From Lepidonotus clava (lineage: Eukaryota > Annelida > Polychaeta > Phyllodocida > Polynoidae), in contig OW387147.1 of assembly GCA_936440205.1 (NCBI GenBank), positions 28,173,629-28,237,628 on the forward strand: a DNA stretch of 64,000 bases, given 5' to 3'. The notes beneath the pieces are model-generated. The model worked only from the letters and a program-made list of their open reading frames with translations. It was not told the DNA's origin and did not search any database. Shown here in pieces: positions 47,429-60,298 of the stretch (its first letter is position 1; each line of letters opens with the position of its first letter). Position numbers and translations under genes: made by a program.

Positions 47429-49935
47429 CGTGTGGGGATCAAAGCAGTGCCATCCTCCCGATCTCCCCCAAACTTTGCCCCGGACCATCTGTCACGGTTG
47501 GCCCGGGACCAAGGGGCCGTGCTGTGGGTGAGGGGCCACCCGGGAGATAACTGATTGACAATAAAAAGTGTGCCGATTGTGTACTTTATTGATAAATCGA
47601 AACACCCCTGTGGTTCCCTGGGAGCGGAGGTTAATTAGATACGGATTTGGAAGTGTCTGGTGAAATGAGTTGGGACAAGTCTAACATTGAAAATATTTCA
47701 TTTGGGGGTTATTGTATCAGTTCAGAAACTTGAACATGATAGCATTATTGAATCAAAGGAGAAATTGGCGTATTTCTACATGAATGATGTAATAGCAGTA
47801 GGCCTATAGAGTAGATATGAAGATACCTATCATTGAAATCACAATATGCCCAATGCATGTATTTTTGTTCAAGCTCTCGTGTTGGTCAGGTCACGATTAA
47901 AATAAAATGATCATACAAGCGTATTATAAAGGGAAAAAAGATAGGGAATGTTGGTGTATGCCTCGGATCCCAGTATTTATACTCTGGATTGTGATTGCTG
48001 ATTATTGATCCTTTATTGGTTATTGGGGCAGGGGGGAGGTAGGCGCACTACACCACCTGGCTGCATGTGACTAACCCCCTGAGTAGGGGAGTGCTAATTG
48101 GACGTGTAGCCCTGTCAGAACACCTGTAATCTGTCAAATAGGCCGTCCTGGACAAGTGGGGGGTTTGCCGTTCAACAGATGAAAACTCTAGTCTAATTAT
48201 TTCAAAATTGGAGATATTCCTTGGGCTTCAACCCTGCACGTCAACATTTTCAAATGTAATTTATATTTACATGGTTAAGATACAAATAATATGGGTTTAT
48301 CTGTAATTGAGTTTTGATATTAGAAACTGACAAACTCGATAGTGGCTATGTGAGTACCTGTGTCAGGTACATATTGCAGTTATCACAGTTTGTAGAACAT
48401 GAGAGGCGACGGACATTAGTATTCACCGACTCAGATTCGCACTGCGAGCAAACACACCGGGGTTTCACATAGCTGTAACAGATCCCAACAGTTTGATTTG
48501 GGTTTCCAAATACGGGCATTGACAAGCGTGCTATCTGATATAACAAAAAATCAGTTAGCTGTAGTCGCTACTTTTACTGATAGTTATAAGAACTTGATGG
48601 TGAGTATCTATTATGATGAAAAAGATCCAGAAATACAAATGTAGCAGTAGGTACTGGGGTATGAAATATACTCAAGTAAACCGTAGGTTCCATGCAAATT
48701 CAGTGAACTATAATAACTACCGAATAATGGGAATCCTGCAGTTATAAATAGATGCTATAAAACGGAGTGCATATATTTATTTGATAAGTAGACGTTTACT
48801 TAATTTACCAGACAAAAGTATCTGCCCCGTTAGTTAAAATGCACGTAGATTTATTCAAGTTTGCATTGAATTTAAGCTTTCAAAATCCTTTAGTTTAAAT
48901 TTGACAGTTAGGTTAAGTCTTCCCACGAGAAGTCACCCTTAACATACCAGGCCCCCGTGTTAATCCTGTGTAAGTGACAAACACACGGCCCCGTTATTTA
49001 CAGGTGAGCCCTTAATGTTAGCACGCAAACAATATGACCCAGGAGATGCAGAGACCAATTAGAGTCAACCCACGGCCTACCTGAAACCATGTCACAAACA
49101 TGCTTGTCACTTTTTAGACTTCAGATGCGGACAGATGCCATTCGAGATAATGTTGTTTCTATATGTAAAAATGAGGAAAGGTCGCTTCTCTGCTTTTGTC
49201 ATTTAGCAGTTCAAAACAGGAAATTAAGTTCCTTGTTACTTTTATAAGGACGTCAGCAATTCTCTACATTTTTAAAATAAATCTCATTTCGATTTAAAGA
49301 ACTGAATCGGAATTGAAACTTCTTAAAGAGATATTTACTTTCTTAAGATTTTAAATTAAGGTATTACAGAGGCATATATATCCGCCTCCCCCTTAGTTTG
49401 TCTTCAACATCTTCGTACTTCACATGGCAATTAACAGAATCCGACTAATATCTTCGATTTTTAATAGACATAGCTAATATGCATTGGATTTTAATGTTGA
49501 GACCTGAAAAAAGTGTTGTGTTCGACAGGGAAACCCGACATACCCTGATATTTTCGTCATATTGGCCTAACTCTTGTGATGAAAACTTTTCTAAAAAAAA
49601 TATCAAAAATTCAATAACAAAATTAAAAAGAAATAACTTTAAGGAGAGAAAATGGCATATGTTTAAAGTAATCAAGAAATGTATTTAAGGTGATAGAAAT
49701 TGTTTTAGATGGTGTCTGATGTCATTTCAGAATGTTCAAGAGTGCTTGAGTTGAGTATTTGTGTGAGTTAAAAAACATATTCATATTTTTCCTCCGTTAC
49801 CTGAACGTGACTATTTTTTGGGCCTGGGTATCGCTGTCACACGAATATTGTTTTCCCAAAAGAAACCGTGCATCACTGTTTTCCTGTGGTAATTTCGCAC
49901 ATTGCCTTTACTTCTAAAACTTAATTACATCCAAC

Positions 49936-50089
49936 AGTGCGGCACCTAGTCCAAACCCAACACCAACTGGCCAAGGCCCCGCGGGTGTATAGTCTAGCAG
50001 GGGGAGCCCCAGCCTTGGATGACTTAAACCAATATTATGGCCATCTGAAGCAGGTGAGGGAGAGGGTGGCTGTACTGACCAGCACAAGT
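49936..50089 (+). CDS. Exon-like frame of unknown product
   Basis: An acceptor-like CCAACAG precedes a frame reading RHLVQTQHQLAKAPRVYSLA and later APALDDLNQYYGHLKQ, ending at an AAGCAG|GTGAGG donor. It enters in phase 1 and leaves in phase 0 (exact edges approximate). Phase 1 matches the exit of the signal-peptide-like frame at 45101 and not the preceding body exon (43898, phase 0), so if real it belongs to a transcript starting at 44.8 kb. The APA..D.(N)QYY..LK stretch loosely recalls neuropeptide Y/F C-terminal helices, but I find no RxRF/Y-Gly amidation end, so I do not claim that function. Confidence 0.25.
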
Positions 50090-53000
50090 CAGAGTAAATA
50101 GTCCACTGTAGAGCCCACTGTGTGGACACAGTGACCGGGGGACAAGGCGGGGGCCGAGCCCCGACCTGTCCACCGCCCACCTCGACCACAGAACGGGGGG
50201 ATACGTGGATCCCAAGGGGGTTACTTCCTCCTATTTAACCCCAATAAGATTTAGCATTAAAAACAGACAAGAACCCAATGATTGGGATAAAATGAATTGA
50301 GGACAGATGTGACAGATTGGCAGAAAATCAGAGATGGGAAATACAGCCGTGGCAAAGTACCTTGTTTTTTTTTTAACATTACAGATCCTTTTTGAGATCT
50401 TTCAAAATCCAAGGAGAAATTATGGTTTGTAAAGGAGGGCAGGGGACTCTGGTAGATTTTTGTGTCCGAATGGAAAGAAATCCTAACGGTTATATCTGGG
50501 ATTTTCCATTATTTTGAAGTTTTTATGTGTTTTTTTATGAACTTCATTTTCCCCGAATTTACAGTGTGTGACTGTTATGCCTAAAATATTACATTTATCT
50601 GTCAGATGTCCCCAGGTGTTCTTTGTAAGGGTCCTAGTTTGTTAACACTTAAGCGTTCATAGACAGAGTGCCCCCCTCCTCCTTACTACGGGGTGAAAGT
50701 CACAGGAGGATCTCAGGTAAATGCAGGTAACCCACCTCAAACACCTACTGGAGGAGAGTAGACTACTACCACTACTCCTGCCACTCACCCTCCAGGAGGA
50801 GCCAGATAGGTCTGATCGTGATATATGACATACTGATAGACATCAAGAGGATGGTATCTTTTTGATTGGATGTGGAAGGCCCAGGATTATAGGCTAAGCG
50901 ATAGGATTTAATGCCACAGCCGCTGCATGTGAAATACCAGTATCATGTGTTCAGCCATGCTATTGCGGTGGGCTCGGAGTTAATTTTGACATTGTTCAGT
51001 ACATGTTTTATTACGGGTACGTATGATAATATATTCCACTTGTATATATATCAAGATGTAACAAGGACGAATTCTAGACCTGGGTCTATGCAGCAAATGT
51101 GCAGTTTTCTTATGTAAAGTCGGTCTTTTCTGGTATCTATATTATTTCATATGAGCTGTATAGATATCTAGAAATAAATTTGGTTGCTGTTCTTGGTCCT
51201 TGTCAGATTATAGTAGTGAGGTCTGCTAATCTCAGTTAGCCTTTCTCATTCTTCTTCTGACATTTGTAAATGTTTTGAAAGGGTTGTATCCAGGGGCGCA
51301 AATATAAAAATCGATAATGATAAGCCAAGAATAAATTGTTCATATTTGCAGAGAGATTAATCGATTGTGTCAGCCTTAACACTATGATATGAAGCTAAAG
51401 CCATGTACTAAGTAGAAAATGGACATGTCTATAATTTACCCATAAAGCACACAGATTTTAAGCCTGTTGGGTATGTTTGTTCGTAATAATATGGGAAATT
51501 TCGCGTCTAGGAGAATTGAGATGTGTACCTAAACAGATCATACAGATTTAAACTGCTCTAGTTTACCAGCGATTAGAGAGTGTAAAGTTAGTCACATCTA
51601 TGTAGGACCATTGGCAGATAACTTGAATCCCGCCATTTCCTGGCGCGGAATAAAAAATATATTCCAAATATTCTTTAAACTGGAACATTTTTGAGAGGTA
51701 AATCTGGCTTTATAAGGAGCAGATCCCTCCCTGTGTGTACGGATGTTTACCCACGTCCATGTTCATAGAGTGCAGACATAATATACCCCCGGTTATTATG
51801 ACACATGCCCACCAGTAACACTAAGAGGGCTTAACTCGACATACAAAGTGACTGCCGCCATTCCCCGCTTACATCACCCGACTACTAGGTCTGTTTGACC
51901 AGGAATCTGTGGCCATATGGCACTTGCCAGGGTTAATCGCGCGCGCCGTCTAGGAAACAAAGACATGTGTACACTTTTTTTTTTTTTTTTGATACGTTTG
52001 ACAAATCTTATGGGGTAAATCTTCGTATTTATATACATGTAGTTAGAAAACATAATGTCTTTAAATGTTTTCTGTACTGGGAGGACTTCCGATTAGAATT
52101 CTTTAACCTTTGTTATGGTGACATTTAATTCTTATATCATCTGTTTGGGCAAAAATAAATAATTTCTTTAACTCATATAATTGTTGCTGCAGTAAAATCT
52201 AATTGCATCGTTTTATTGTTGACTCAAAGACAATGGGTATACATACGCCGTCTCCCGTTGTCAGAGTCAGTATATATTCAATGGAGTAGCTGCATGATTT
52301 AGGAATATTTCCATCGACTATCAAGATAGCTGAACAGCAAGCTAAATTTGGATGAGGTGGTCTTGTTAATAAAGGCCGGGCAATTTGTATGATATGTGGC
52401 TACCAATTGATGTCAATATTCAGTGCAGAAATTAATATAAAAAAGAAAGCTGTTCGCGACTTCACCTCAATACAACTTGTACACCTGAATAATCGAACAA
52501 TTCATATCACACGCAGCAACAGTACGACCGCAAATATTTGTTTTTCCTTAAAGACTCCACAACTTTTTATATGGATATAGGAGGAAATTAGGATGCAGTC
52601 CTGAATCTTCAGGCCCTGCATGCACGTGGGGACTGTCCATGCTGCTCACCTATTCCGTTTGTAGGGGTGGAACGCAGTGAGTCATCCCAGGGAATCTACT
52701 TAATTAAAAGTGGTTGGCCTGGTTTGGTAGGCATGGCTGGTCGTGTGGTTGTTTGACCAAAACACCGTAGATGTATTTATGCCCTTATCTGGCACCGACA
52801 GAATTATTGTTATTGTCCTGTTTTGTTTTTGAGTGATAAAGTCTTTAGCATAAGGGCAATTGAAGTGATATTAACGACGGCTATTTTGTTGATTTGTGTA
52901 CTAATTGTATAAAGTAAAGCCACTCTGAAAGCATATATACTTCTAAAGTTCAGTGAGATACAAAATCGTCGATGTCTCGGACAGGATTCAGAGATATAGT

Positions 53001-53682
53001 CATGCGCACCTATTTCAAGGTCAATAAGCCCTTCGGCTTTAACAGTATTTCTGTTCCAGTGGCAGATGTGAGCCTATTAGTTCAGCCAGAAAAAGATTTA
53101 GCGTTTTCCCTGGTTCTATCCACGCCCCCTGATTTCATTTTACGAGCAGTAGAGATGAGTTGCTCCCCTTACATGACCCCGAGCAGTTCAGAACAAGGAC
53201 GGCCCATTTAGTTAGTGCAGAGGGGATGGGGGATTTTAAAGTATTATGCCCACTTCATTCTTCATATTTCTACTTTTACTGGACTTCGAACTTTATAGCG
53301 GGCCAATTTTACCATCCACAAAGCAAAGTGACTTAGTCAAGAATATAGTATTTGATTTCTTGAACAACGTTAAGACTTGTACGAGTTAGCAACTGGTCGG
53401 TCATCTGAGTATGAATTTCCAGATTATTTGTCATGATCATTCTGTTTTGCATTGTAGTAAACGTATATCGTCAGTAGCCACTTTCCTATGCCATATTTAA
53501 TGTCAACTGCCTCGTCGCGATTACCCTCTCGTACATGAAAAAGGTTCATTGAGTGAAATAAAAAGTGACAGCTAACTATTTTGAAACTACTTAGCCAGAC
53601 AGTGTTATTCATGCACCTTAAACTAATTCAATCCCTAAACCTAACAATGTAATGAAAGCAATTTTGTTTTCATCCTTTCCAG

Positions 53683-54042
53683 GCGAAGGCTGAAAGTGAG
53701 CACTTGAAGGCGATGGAAAGTTTACAAACCGAAAACGAACTGAAAATCAAAGAAATGAAGGACAAACACGAAAAGGACCTTATTGACCTTATGACCTCCC
53801 ACCAGGAGGAGGTCAAAAAGGTCAATGGCACGACGACCTCCCCTGTCAAGGTCACGGAGGTACAGACCCTGGAGGGGGAGCAGAACGGGGGCGGCGGGGA
53901 GGCCGGCCTACTGGAGGCGAGTCGGGAGGTGGGCGAGGCACGCCAAGAACTGAGGAACACGTTCAGCAGGCATGAGCAGCTGCTGGAGCAACTGAAAAAG
54001 GACCACCTGGAGGAGTTGGAGACGGGCACTGTCAACCTCAAG
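53683..54042 (+). CDS. AKAP9/pericentrin-like scaffold, body exon 6
   Basis: 120 codons, phase 0 to phase 0, between CTTTCCAG and AAG|GTGAGT. Coiled coil (AKAESEHLKAMESLQTENEL to about DLMTSHQEEVKKV), a short Gly-rich break (EQNGGGGEAG), then coil again (EASREVGEARQELRN). The unit SHQEEVKK/KHEKDLIDL again follows the roughly 18-residue spacing. Its phase-0 acceptor could also receive the intronic leader exon at 45045. Confidence 0.85.
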
Positions 54043-54503
54043 GTGAGTACCTTCACGTTTTAGTAACCCGACTTACCCAACGAGTTAGGATGAGACCTTT
54101 TCTAAGATATGTAAACACTGAGTTTGGAATAACTCTCTAAAACTCACCGATGTAATTTACTGAATACAGACTTTACGGCCTGACAATGTTTTTAAAAAAA
54201 ATATGTGAATATAATAAATGCATGCCTTCATACATTATCATCTTAACACATGCCACTAGAAAACAACCTCGTTTCTGGGACTAACATGCAAATGTAAATT
54301 CCTGAAGAGCTACTAAAAATGAAGGATTGTAATATCATATGGTAATGGAACAATGAAAGACAGAATCTAACTTGGGTATCTTTTCATTTAATTGATAGAT
54401 CATTGTGATTGATTAATAGATCATTGTGCTATCTGGGTTAGGATAACTGCCCAATCTTGAAGTCAGGAAATCAATCTGACATCCAGGGAATGGTTTTCTG
54501 GTG

Positions 54504-54517
54504 GTGCCACCTGGTGT
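54504..54517 (-). promoter_or_regulatory. CTCF-like motif
   Basis: On the minus strand ACACCAGGTGGCAC matches CCASYAGRKGGCRS at 13 of 14 positions. Confidence 0.35.
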
Positions 54518-55672
54518 AAAATATATAGACTACAGAACTAAGTTCAGTTCTTAGTCAACGTCTAGTACCATCTAAACGTGTATATGTATGCCTGCTACCT
54601 GTATATTTCAAAATGAATCTGTGCACATTGGCCTCAGTCCCCTATGCTTTTAAATTTGGGGATACACCTCTACAAGGTGATATAGGTTTGTCAGAAAAAG
54701 TAGATTATTCTTGATTAATTGAACTAGCAAAGGAATTAAGACGTAGTGCTATGCAGAGAGCTGCACTACTAATCTGTATAACTATCAGAGATACGTACAT
54801 GTTGCGCTATAACATTGCCTTTTAGCAGTCAGTTATGATGTCTTTTACTTAAGAAGACAGGTTAATGCAGAATGAAATATTGGCAGTGTCCAACTGCATT
54901 CAACTCGCTGTGTGACATGTCAATAACCGATTTAGTACCGTATGGTGATGTCCATGGTTACAAAAAGTTAGCATCCCTATCACGTGGGTGTGTTTACAAT
55001 AGTCATGCTCTGTTAGCTCTAACCTAACCCTGCTCCCACACACTCGTTCACTGTGCCTATGTTAAGGTACCTACCAGACTCTTCACGGTCTGATACCTAA
55101 CCGTGTCGTGGTGAAGCTAGGGCAGGGAAGGCGCGTAGAGCCTAGATCCACTCTGACCGCCAAGACACCAACCATTCAACCAGGATACACTGAGGACACT
55201 AGGGACCCAACTTCCCGATCAGGATAGAATGAAACTGTAGACAGGTTCAGGATTAAATCTAAGTTGGCTCAGTAATCTAACATGTGTCATCTGGATTGCG
55301 GAAGCATCAGAAACCCTAACCTCTAGAAACCTACAAAATAACCAATTTGGATCCCTAACACCTCTTGGATCTCATAGTATCACAGTTGGATCCCAGTAAC
55401 AGCTGATCCACAAGGCATCTTGTGACAAGCGGTTGTTTCCCGCCAATATTTTCGACCCAGATGCATGGATTTTTCCCATAGGTAACCCATCTAAGGCGGA
55501 TGCATTGAGCCAGCGATGGGAGAGTGAACAAAACATGACACAAAAAAGTGCTAAACTTTATAGCTAACCACCACAGGCAGGTGGGAAACCAGGGCGGGCA
55601 TCGGGTCAGAGATTTCAGAGTGACACTCGTCAAAAAATTTAGTATTACTACACCTAACGGTCCGTGGCAGTC

Positions 55673-55780
55673 ATGTCGGCCCAACCCCAAGCAGTGGCGC
55701 CCCCTACCACCATGGAAGAGTTACTAAGCCCTCACAGATTGAGCAGTCGACTGGATTTCAGTAACTTGCTCCTGCCTTGG
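55673..55780 (+). CDS. Candidate internal alternative first exon (36 codons)
   Basis: ATG at 55673 opens MSAQPQAVAPPTT, then a second in-frame ATG at 55712 with a better context (accaccATGG) continues MEELLSPHRLSSRLDFSNLL to LPW. The unit ends in phase 0 at TGG|GTGAGA, which fits the phase-0 acceptor of the next body exon at 61288. It would make a short C-terminal isoform with a new non-coil N-terminus. GC-rich codons in an AT-rich intron, two nested in-frame starts and phase agreement support it; no TATA box is evident. A CTCF-core match at 55697-55710 lies inside it and is probably coincidental. Confidence 0.45.
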
Positions 55781-57641
55781 GTGAGACTGCTTCATATTTG
55801 TCTTTATTTAATACTAGTTTTTTGATGTTTTTATAAGGAAACTTTGAAAGTCTTATGTCCAAACTTAACTCAAAACTTGATCAATGTCATATAAAATGTT
55901 ATGACTTTTTTTTATGGACATGTGTCATTGAGCCGAAGCTTTGAGTTGTATCAAAGCTCTGCACAATTAATCACTATAATCATGCCCTGTTAGTGTTCGA
56001 GTGATATATCTTATGCATGAGGGCAGTGTCCGAAATTAAGGTTTTAATGTGTGCACTCATCGGGTGCACAGGTTTTAAAAGTGTGCACCCTGGGACATTT
56101 CTGTGTATACATTACTATAAGAGCTTTTAAGAACTATAAGAACTTTTACACGTCAAAAACGTGAGTGCCCCTGATAAAGCTCGAAAATTGCTGAAAAGAC
56201 TTTAAACTCAAACAATCATCATCATTTTATGCATGTGTATAATCATCCCTTACTTACTTAATCACCTAGTTTGTCCCCCATTCCTTGACTGTGTTCATAT
56301 AATACCTCATTCATACACCACTCTACATGCTGAACTCATTTAGAGATAATAAGCAGCAGTATCAGAGACCTATGTAAGCCAACCTAAATTGTGTGACTTA
56401 CTGACTTGAGAGGCCAGTAAAACCAGGCTCAGTCTCAGCTTAGAGATGTGGAGAGGGACTGGAGTGGCAGAGTGCTACCGATATATTAGTATGATTGGGC
56501 CAGCAAAATGTAATGCTAAGACATATATGCAGTGGCAGTATAGAGACCCTCACACAAACCGATTATGTAAATGATCTCCTCTCCCTGGTTTCTCCAGCTT
56601 ATGTTTGTCTTAAGCAGGTGTAGGTTCTATACATTCAAAAGAGCATGGTTCTTATTGATGTGTATTGGGGATTATGTTATATTTCAATATGTTATATAGG
56701 TTATTTCATTCATAATGAATGCAGAATACATTTGTACTGCATTCTCAGTATTTGTGAATTATGATAGGACAGACACTCGTATGGTAGCATTTCCTTATAG
56801 GGGAGGTGGGTTCAAACTGATATTGATAACAAACAGCACCGTTATATTATGCGAACTGTCCACATACTTTTCATGTAGTAATGTAGACGGTATTGTGTGG
56901 CTCTTTCATGCTACAGAATCGTTATGACCTATGACTGTGCACCACGAGAATGCGATATTACACAAACTCTTATCGACAAGTGTCATAAATCCAAAATTCC
57001 AGAATATAAAAAACGCCGCTATTGACCACCAACAGACCTATATGCTCCTGCCCAGACCCATCTGTTTCCGAGCTAAGCTAACACTGAGCTACTCACCGAC
57101 TCACTCGGGCCGTAAGCAGAGCGCTTTAGACACCCCCACCACAGAGGGTGGGACTGGGGGGAGAGCCCACACCTGAATAGGGCCGGTCAGTCAGGCTCTG
57201 AGAGCGGCCATTGTTACCCTGATCAATGCTTCACACTTCAACTCGCTACACTTTACTCACTGCTTTGTTAGTGCGAGAAATTACTACACGGTGGGAAAGT
57301 TTTGTGGAATAGTGTTTCTCGGAATTTTTAGGATCTGTCAACCGTTTTAGCTGCCATTGTTAGATGGGGTACTTTTTAATTTTGGGCCAGCACAACATAT
57401 TTTTCTTTATGGGATAAAGTTAGGAATTTCGGAGATTATCATTTTTTAGGGAAAAAAAGTAAAAGCAAATATTCACAGAAATAGTAAAATCATATTGCGT
57501 GATTGGTTTTACACCGTTCTAATGGGCAGTGGTTTTCTACAAAGTCCTTTCAACGGTTAGGTTAAACCATACAAAATGAAAAAGAGTACTATATAATAGA
57601 TACACTAATGTGAACCAATGTGAGTAACCTTCGCTCCCACC

Positions 57642-57773
57642 ATGTATAAAGACCCACAGACCAATAGCATAGCTGAGATATCCCCGTCACCACCACCAAG
57701 TCAGCCTGTCGTCCCTAGGCGCAGTGTTAAGCCGGTTATTAATCCACAATCTAATGTACTTAGCCAGGCCTAA
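57642..57773 (+). CDS. Possible small ORF (43 codons), unrecognised
   Basis: ATG in a good context (cccaccATGT), with CCAAT at about 57616. The peptide is Pro/Ser-rich (MYKDPQTNSIAEISPSPPPS) and ends SNVLSQA before TAA. A weak phase-0 donor AAT|GTACTT precedes the stop, so it could be another first exon. Chance is quite possible. Confidence 0.18.
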   Translation: MYKDPQTNSIAEISPSPPPSQPVVPRRSVKPVINPQSNVLSQA

Positions 57774-60261
57774 ATCCCCCGCCCCCTCAACCCACCACCC
57801 ACCCCTGCAGCAGGCCCGGATCCCCCGTGCTGGATCCCCCAAGCTGTAAGCTTAGCCCTCCGTGTCGGCCCTACTCTAGGTAACAGGCCGGCTGAAGTGC
57901 GCCTGGCCAGCCTTTGTATGTTACTTACAAGCAGGTGGTATGTAGTAGCCACCTTCTTATGATCCTCCTCCAGGCCCCCTCCCCCTCCACCTCCTCCTGG
58001 ACCCACGTCCTCCACGGTCCGCCCGGAGAGTCCTACAGGGCCCCGCACACAGGCAGTGTGTCACGCTGATGGTGCGCGTACGTTCTCCAGGTGCTAGGAC
58101 TTCTCATAAGGGCCGTCACATGCACACACGGATACCTTGGTTGTGTTGAGAACGAATGGTGCACCATAAAAGTGGATATTTCTAACAAGGAGCCACCATA
58201 GGATCTTTACTGAACTGGCTAGCTTGTGGATATATTTTTTCTTTCCTTTTTCGGGAATATATTCGTTTTTGTGAAAGGTGGACATTTTAAGGACTATGGA
58301 CTATTCTTAAGGTAGGTTTATGTCTAGTTGTCAAATCCAAATAAAATCAAGTGTGTCCCAAAGTTGTAAGATGCGCCCTTGTATTGAAATTTCTTGATTT
58401 TGCTGATGACTCCAAACTAGCGATATGGATCTTCTATCATTCAATACCAATGCAATACACTATTTTAAAGTTTAGATAATATGAAATGTCTTTGTAAAGT
58501 AATTATGCCCAATTTAGTCAAAGAGAAATTGAAACAAATACCTAACTGTAAAGGTAGATGGTACATTTAGTTCCCCGTTCTAGAGCCTGCATCAAAAGTC
58601 TTAGTTTGGGACTTGACCAAAGTTTCCGCTTGACAAATGTTCGTGGTCAACTGTTGAGATTTTTCATATATTCAAAAGACGTCAACACTAAAAAGAAATC
58701 ATGGTATAAGCAATTCTTGACGTATACGCTCTCTCGCTACACGTAGTAAATAGCTGTAAGTATCCATACAGCGGTCACGTCGTGCCAGCTGGACATTGTC
58801 TGAATGCTGGTTGTAAGTCGCCCAGGACACAGGAGGAAAGGAGGCCTCAGGTGTGTACAGGTAGAACACAGGTGTTACATAGGTAAACCTGGAGGAGGGG
58901 TAGGTGGGGCGTCATCATAGCAAGAACACACTGGGTCATGCAACATAGAAACATGAAAGAGGCTGGACGATGTACAAAATGTCCAGTCGTTTGAAAAGAA
59001 ATAACTCTGGTGATTGTAGATGAAAGAAATGTAGTAGTCAAGAGGTTAAATATCGAATTGTAGATATCACAGTCAATATATTTTTGTTCAAACAAAACCG
59101 CCTTAAAGAATATCTTACAAAACAACACTATGTGAATATACCAACGTAACATGTTACGCATTCCTTCGTATTGTTCTGAATTAGTAGGTAGGCTAGAGAT
59201 GTATTGATTACGTCTGGGATTGAGCGGGCTGCCGCCACAGAGTAGAGTATTAGACTGTAGTAACTATACACTATAGTATCTATGTGTATAGTATTATCAT
59301 TTTAATAAAAACGCTAAAGAAATGTAGAGATGTACTGGTGAATGATCCAGTGAGTTTAATTGCTTAAAATTGAGGATCGCTGTACACTTAGATCCCATGG
59401 TAAATTCCCTATGTTAAAAAAAGCATCACTTAGTATCAAGGGTTTCACCAGGTAACCTTACTACCTTTGTCCGAATGGGTAAGGTTACAAAAACAAACTA
59501 TGAATGCTGACATTCTTCTACCTTGTATGCGTTGTATATAGCCATGGATCCTACTTAACTTCCTGAATAAACCCCTGAGCTGAGGATAGCTTAACTCTCG
59601 GAGGTGGTTTGGGACCTTAACTAGAGTTCAACTTCGAAGTGCGATACTTACAAGTTGTGTAATCCACAACCATTATATTGCTGTAGATATTGTTGATTGT
59701 AAGACTAGAGCGAACCATTATCAGATTGTGATTCAATCACTAAATTTGCTCTTAGGATAATGCGGAGTTTGGTCTGTTGGATGTGGCCTTTTTGAAGCGT
59801 TATTACTATCAGATTACATACTTGATGACTGGGTGAATCAATTTCTTCATTCAAAATTTAACAGAAGACGTCTTAGGAGCTCACTGGTTTGGACGATTGA
59901 GGTCCAGAGAAACCAAAACTCTAAGATTAAATCGCTGAGTTCCACAAATCCCCACTACCCCAACATCTTTCCTCAACTTTTGCATTCCGATTAACAAGCC
60001 TAATAATGTCTAAATCGCCCTGTCCCCTCACAAACCCACAATACTCCCATCACCCTTAATAACTAATCCCACATAAAGCCATTCCCTCTTTGTGTTGCCA
60101 TTACTCCTTTAGCAGCGTGTAATTTCCATGCGCCAACCCCTCCTGTACCCTAGCACGCGTCCACCCATTAGACCCCACCTCCCCAGGCTGTGTGGTTTAT
60201 TTAAACTCGTTCAGGCCGATTGGACCTGTTGTAGTGGCCCTGTTAGGCGGACTGGCCCTCT

Positions 60262-60298
60262 GGATTAGCCTGCCGGCTCCCGGATTAGACGTTAATCC
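60262..60298. promoter_or_regulatory. Three K50 homeodomain (Otx/Bicoid-type) sites
   Basis: GGATTA at 60262-60267 and 60282-60287, and TAATCC at 60293-60298, within 37 bases of GC-richer intron DNA. GGATTA is the known core for Otx, Pitx and Gsc homeodomains. Confidence 0.35.

Larger units (their letters stand above)
43899..53682 (+). other. Large intron (9.8 kb) with possible internal gene parts
   Basis: GTGAGT ... CTTTCCAG, phase 0. It contains a CTCF-like site (44079), a GC-rich promoter-like block with a leader exon (44.8-45.1 kb), an A25 run (45549-45573), a MITE (46447-46668), an X-box (47415), a GC-richer block at 47.3-47.6 kb and an exon-like frame (49936-50089). The remainder is AT-rich without supported features. 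Confidence 0.6.

Noticed and set aside
47421-47531. Frame MTTVWGSKQCHPPDLPQTLP starting inside the X-box at 47415
   Set aside because: It leaves in phase 2 at the only donor-like GTGAGG, unlike every other candidate, and the ATG is part of the X-box motif.
49990-50089. Neuropeptide Y/F precursor
   Set aside because: Resemblance is limited to an APA..D.NQYY..LK stretch; no RPRF/RQRY-Gly end, no dibasic cleavage site and no ATG in frame were found.
56026-56110. CAGTGTCCGAAATTAAG as a transposon end
   Set aside because: No matching inverted end was found nearby, so the element cannot be bounded.
57770-58048. 92-codon minus-strand frame rich in Gly
   Set aside because: GC-rich low-complexity sequence; the Gly run comes from CCT/CCC repeats on the other strand.
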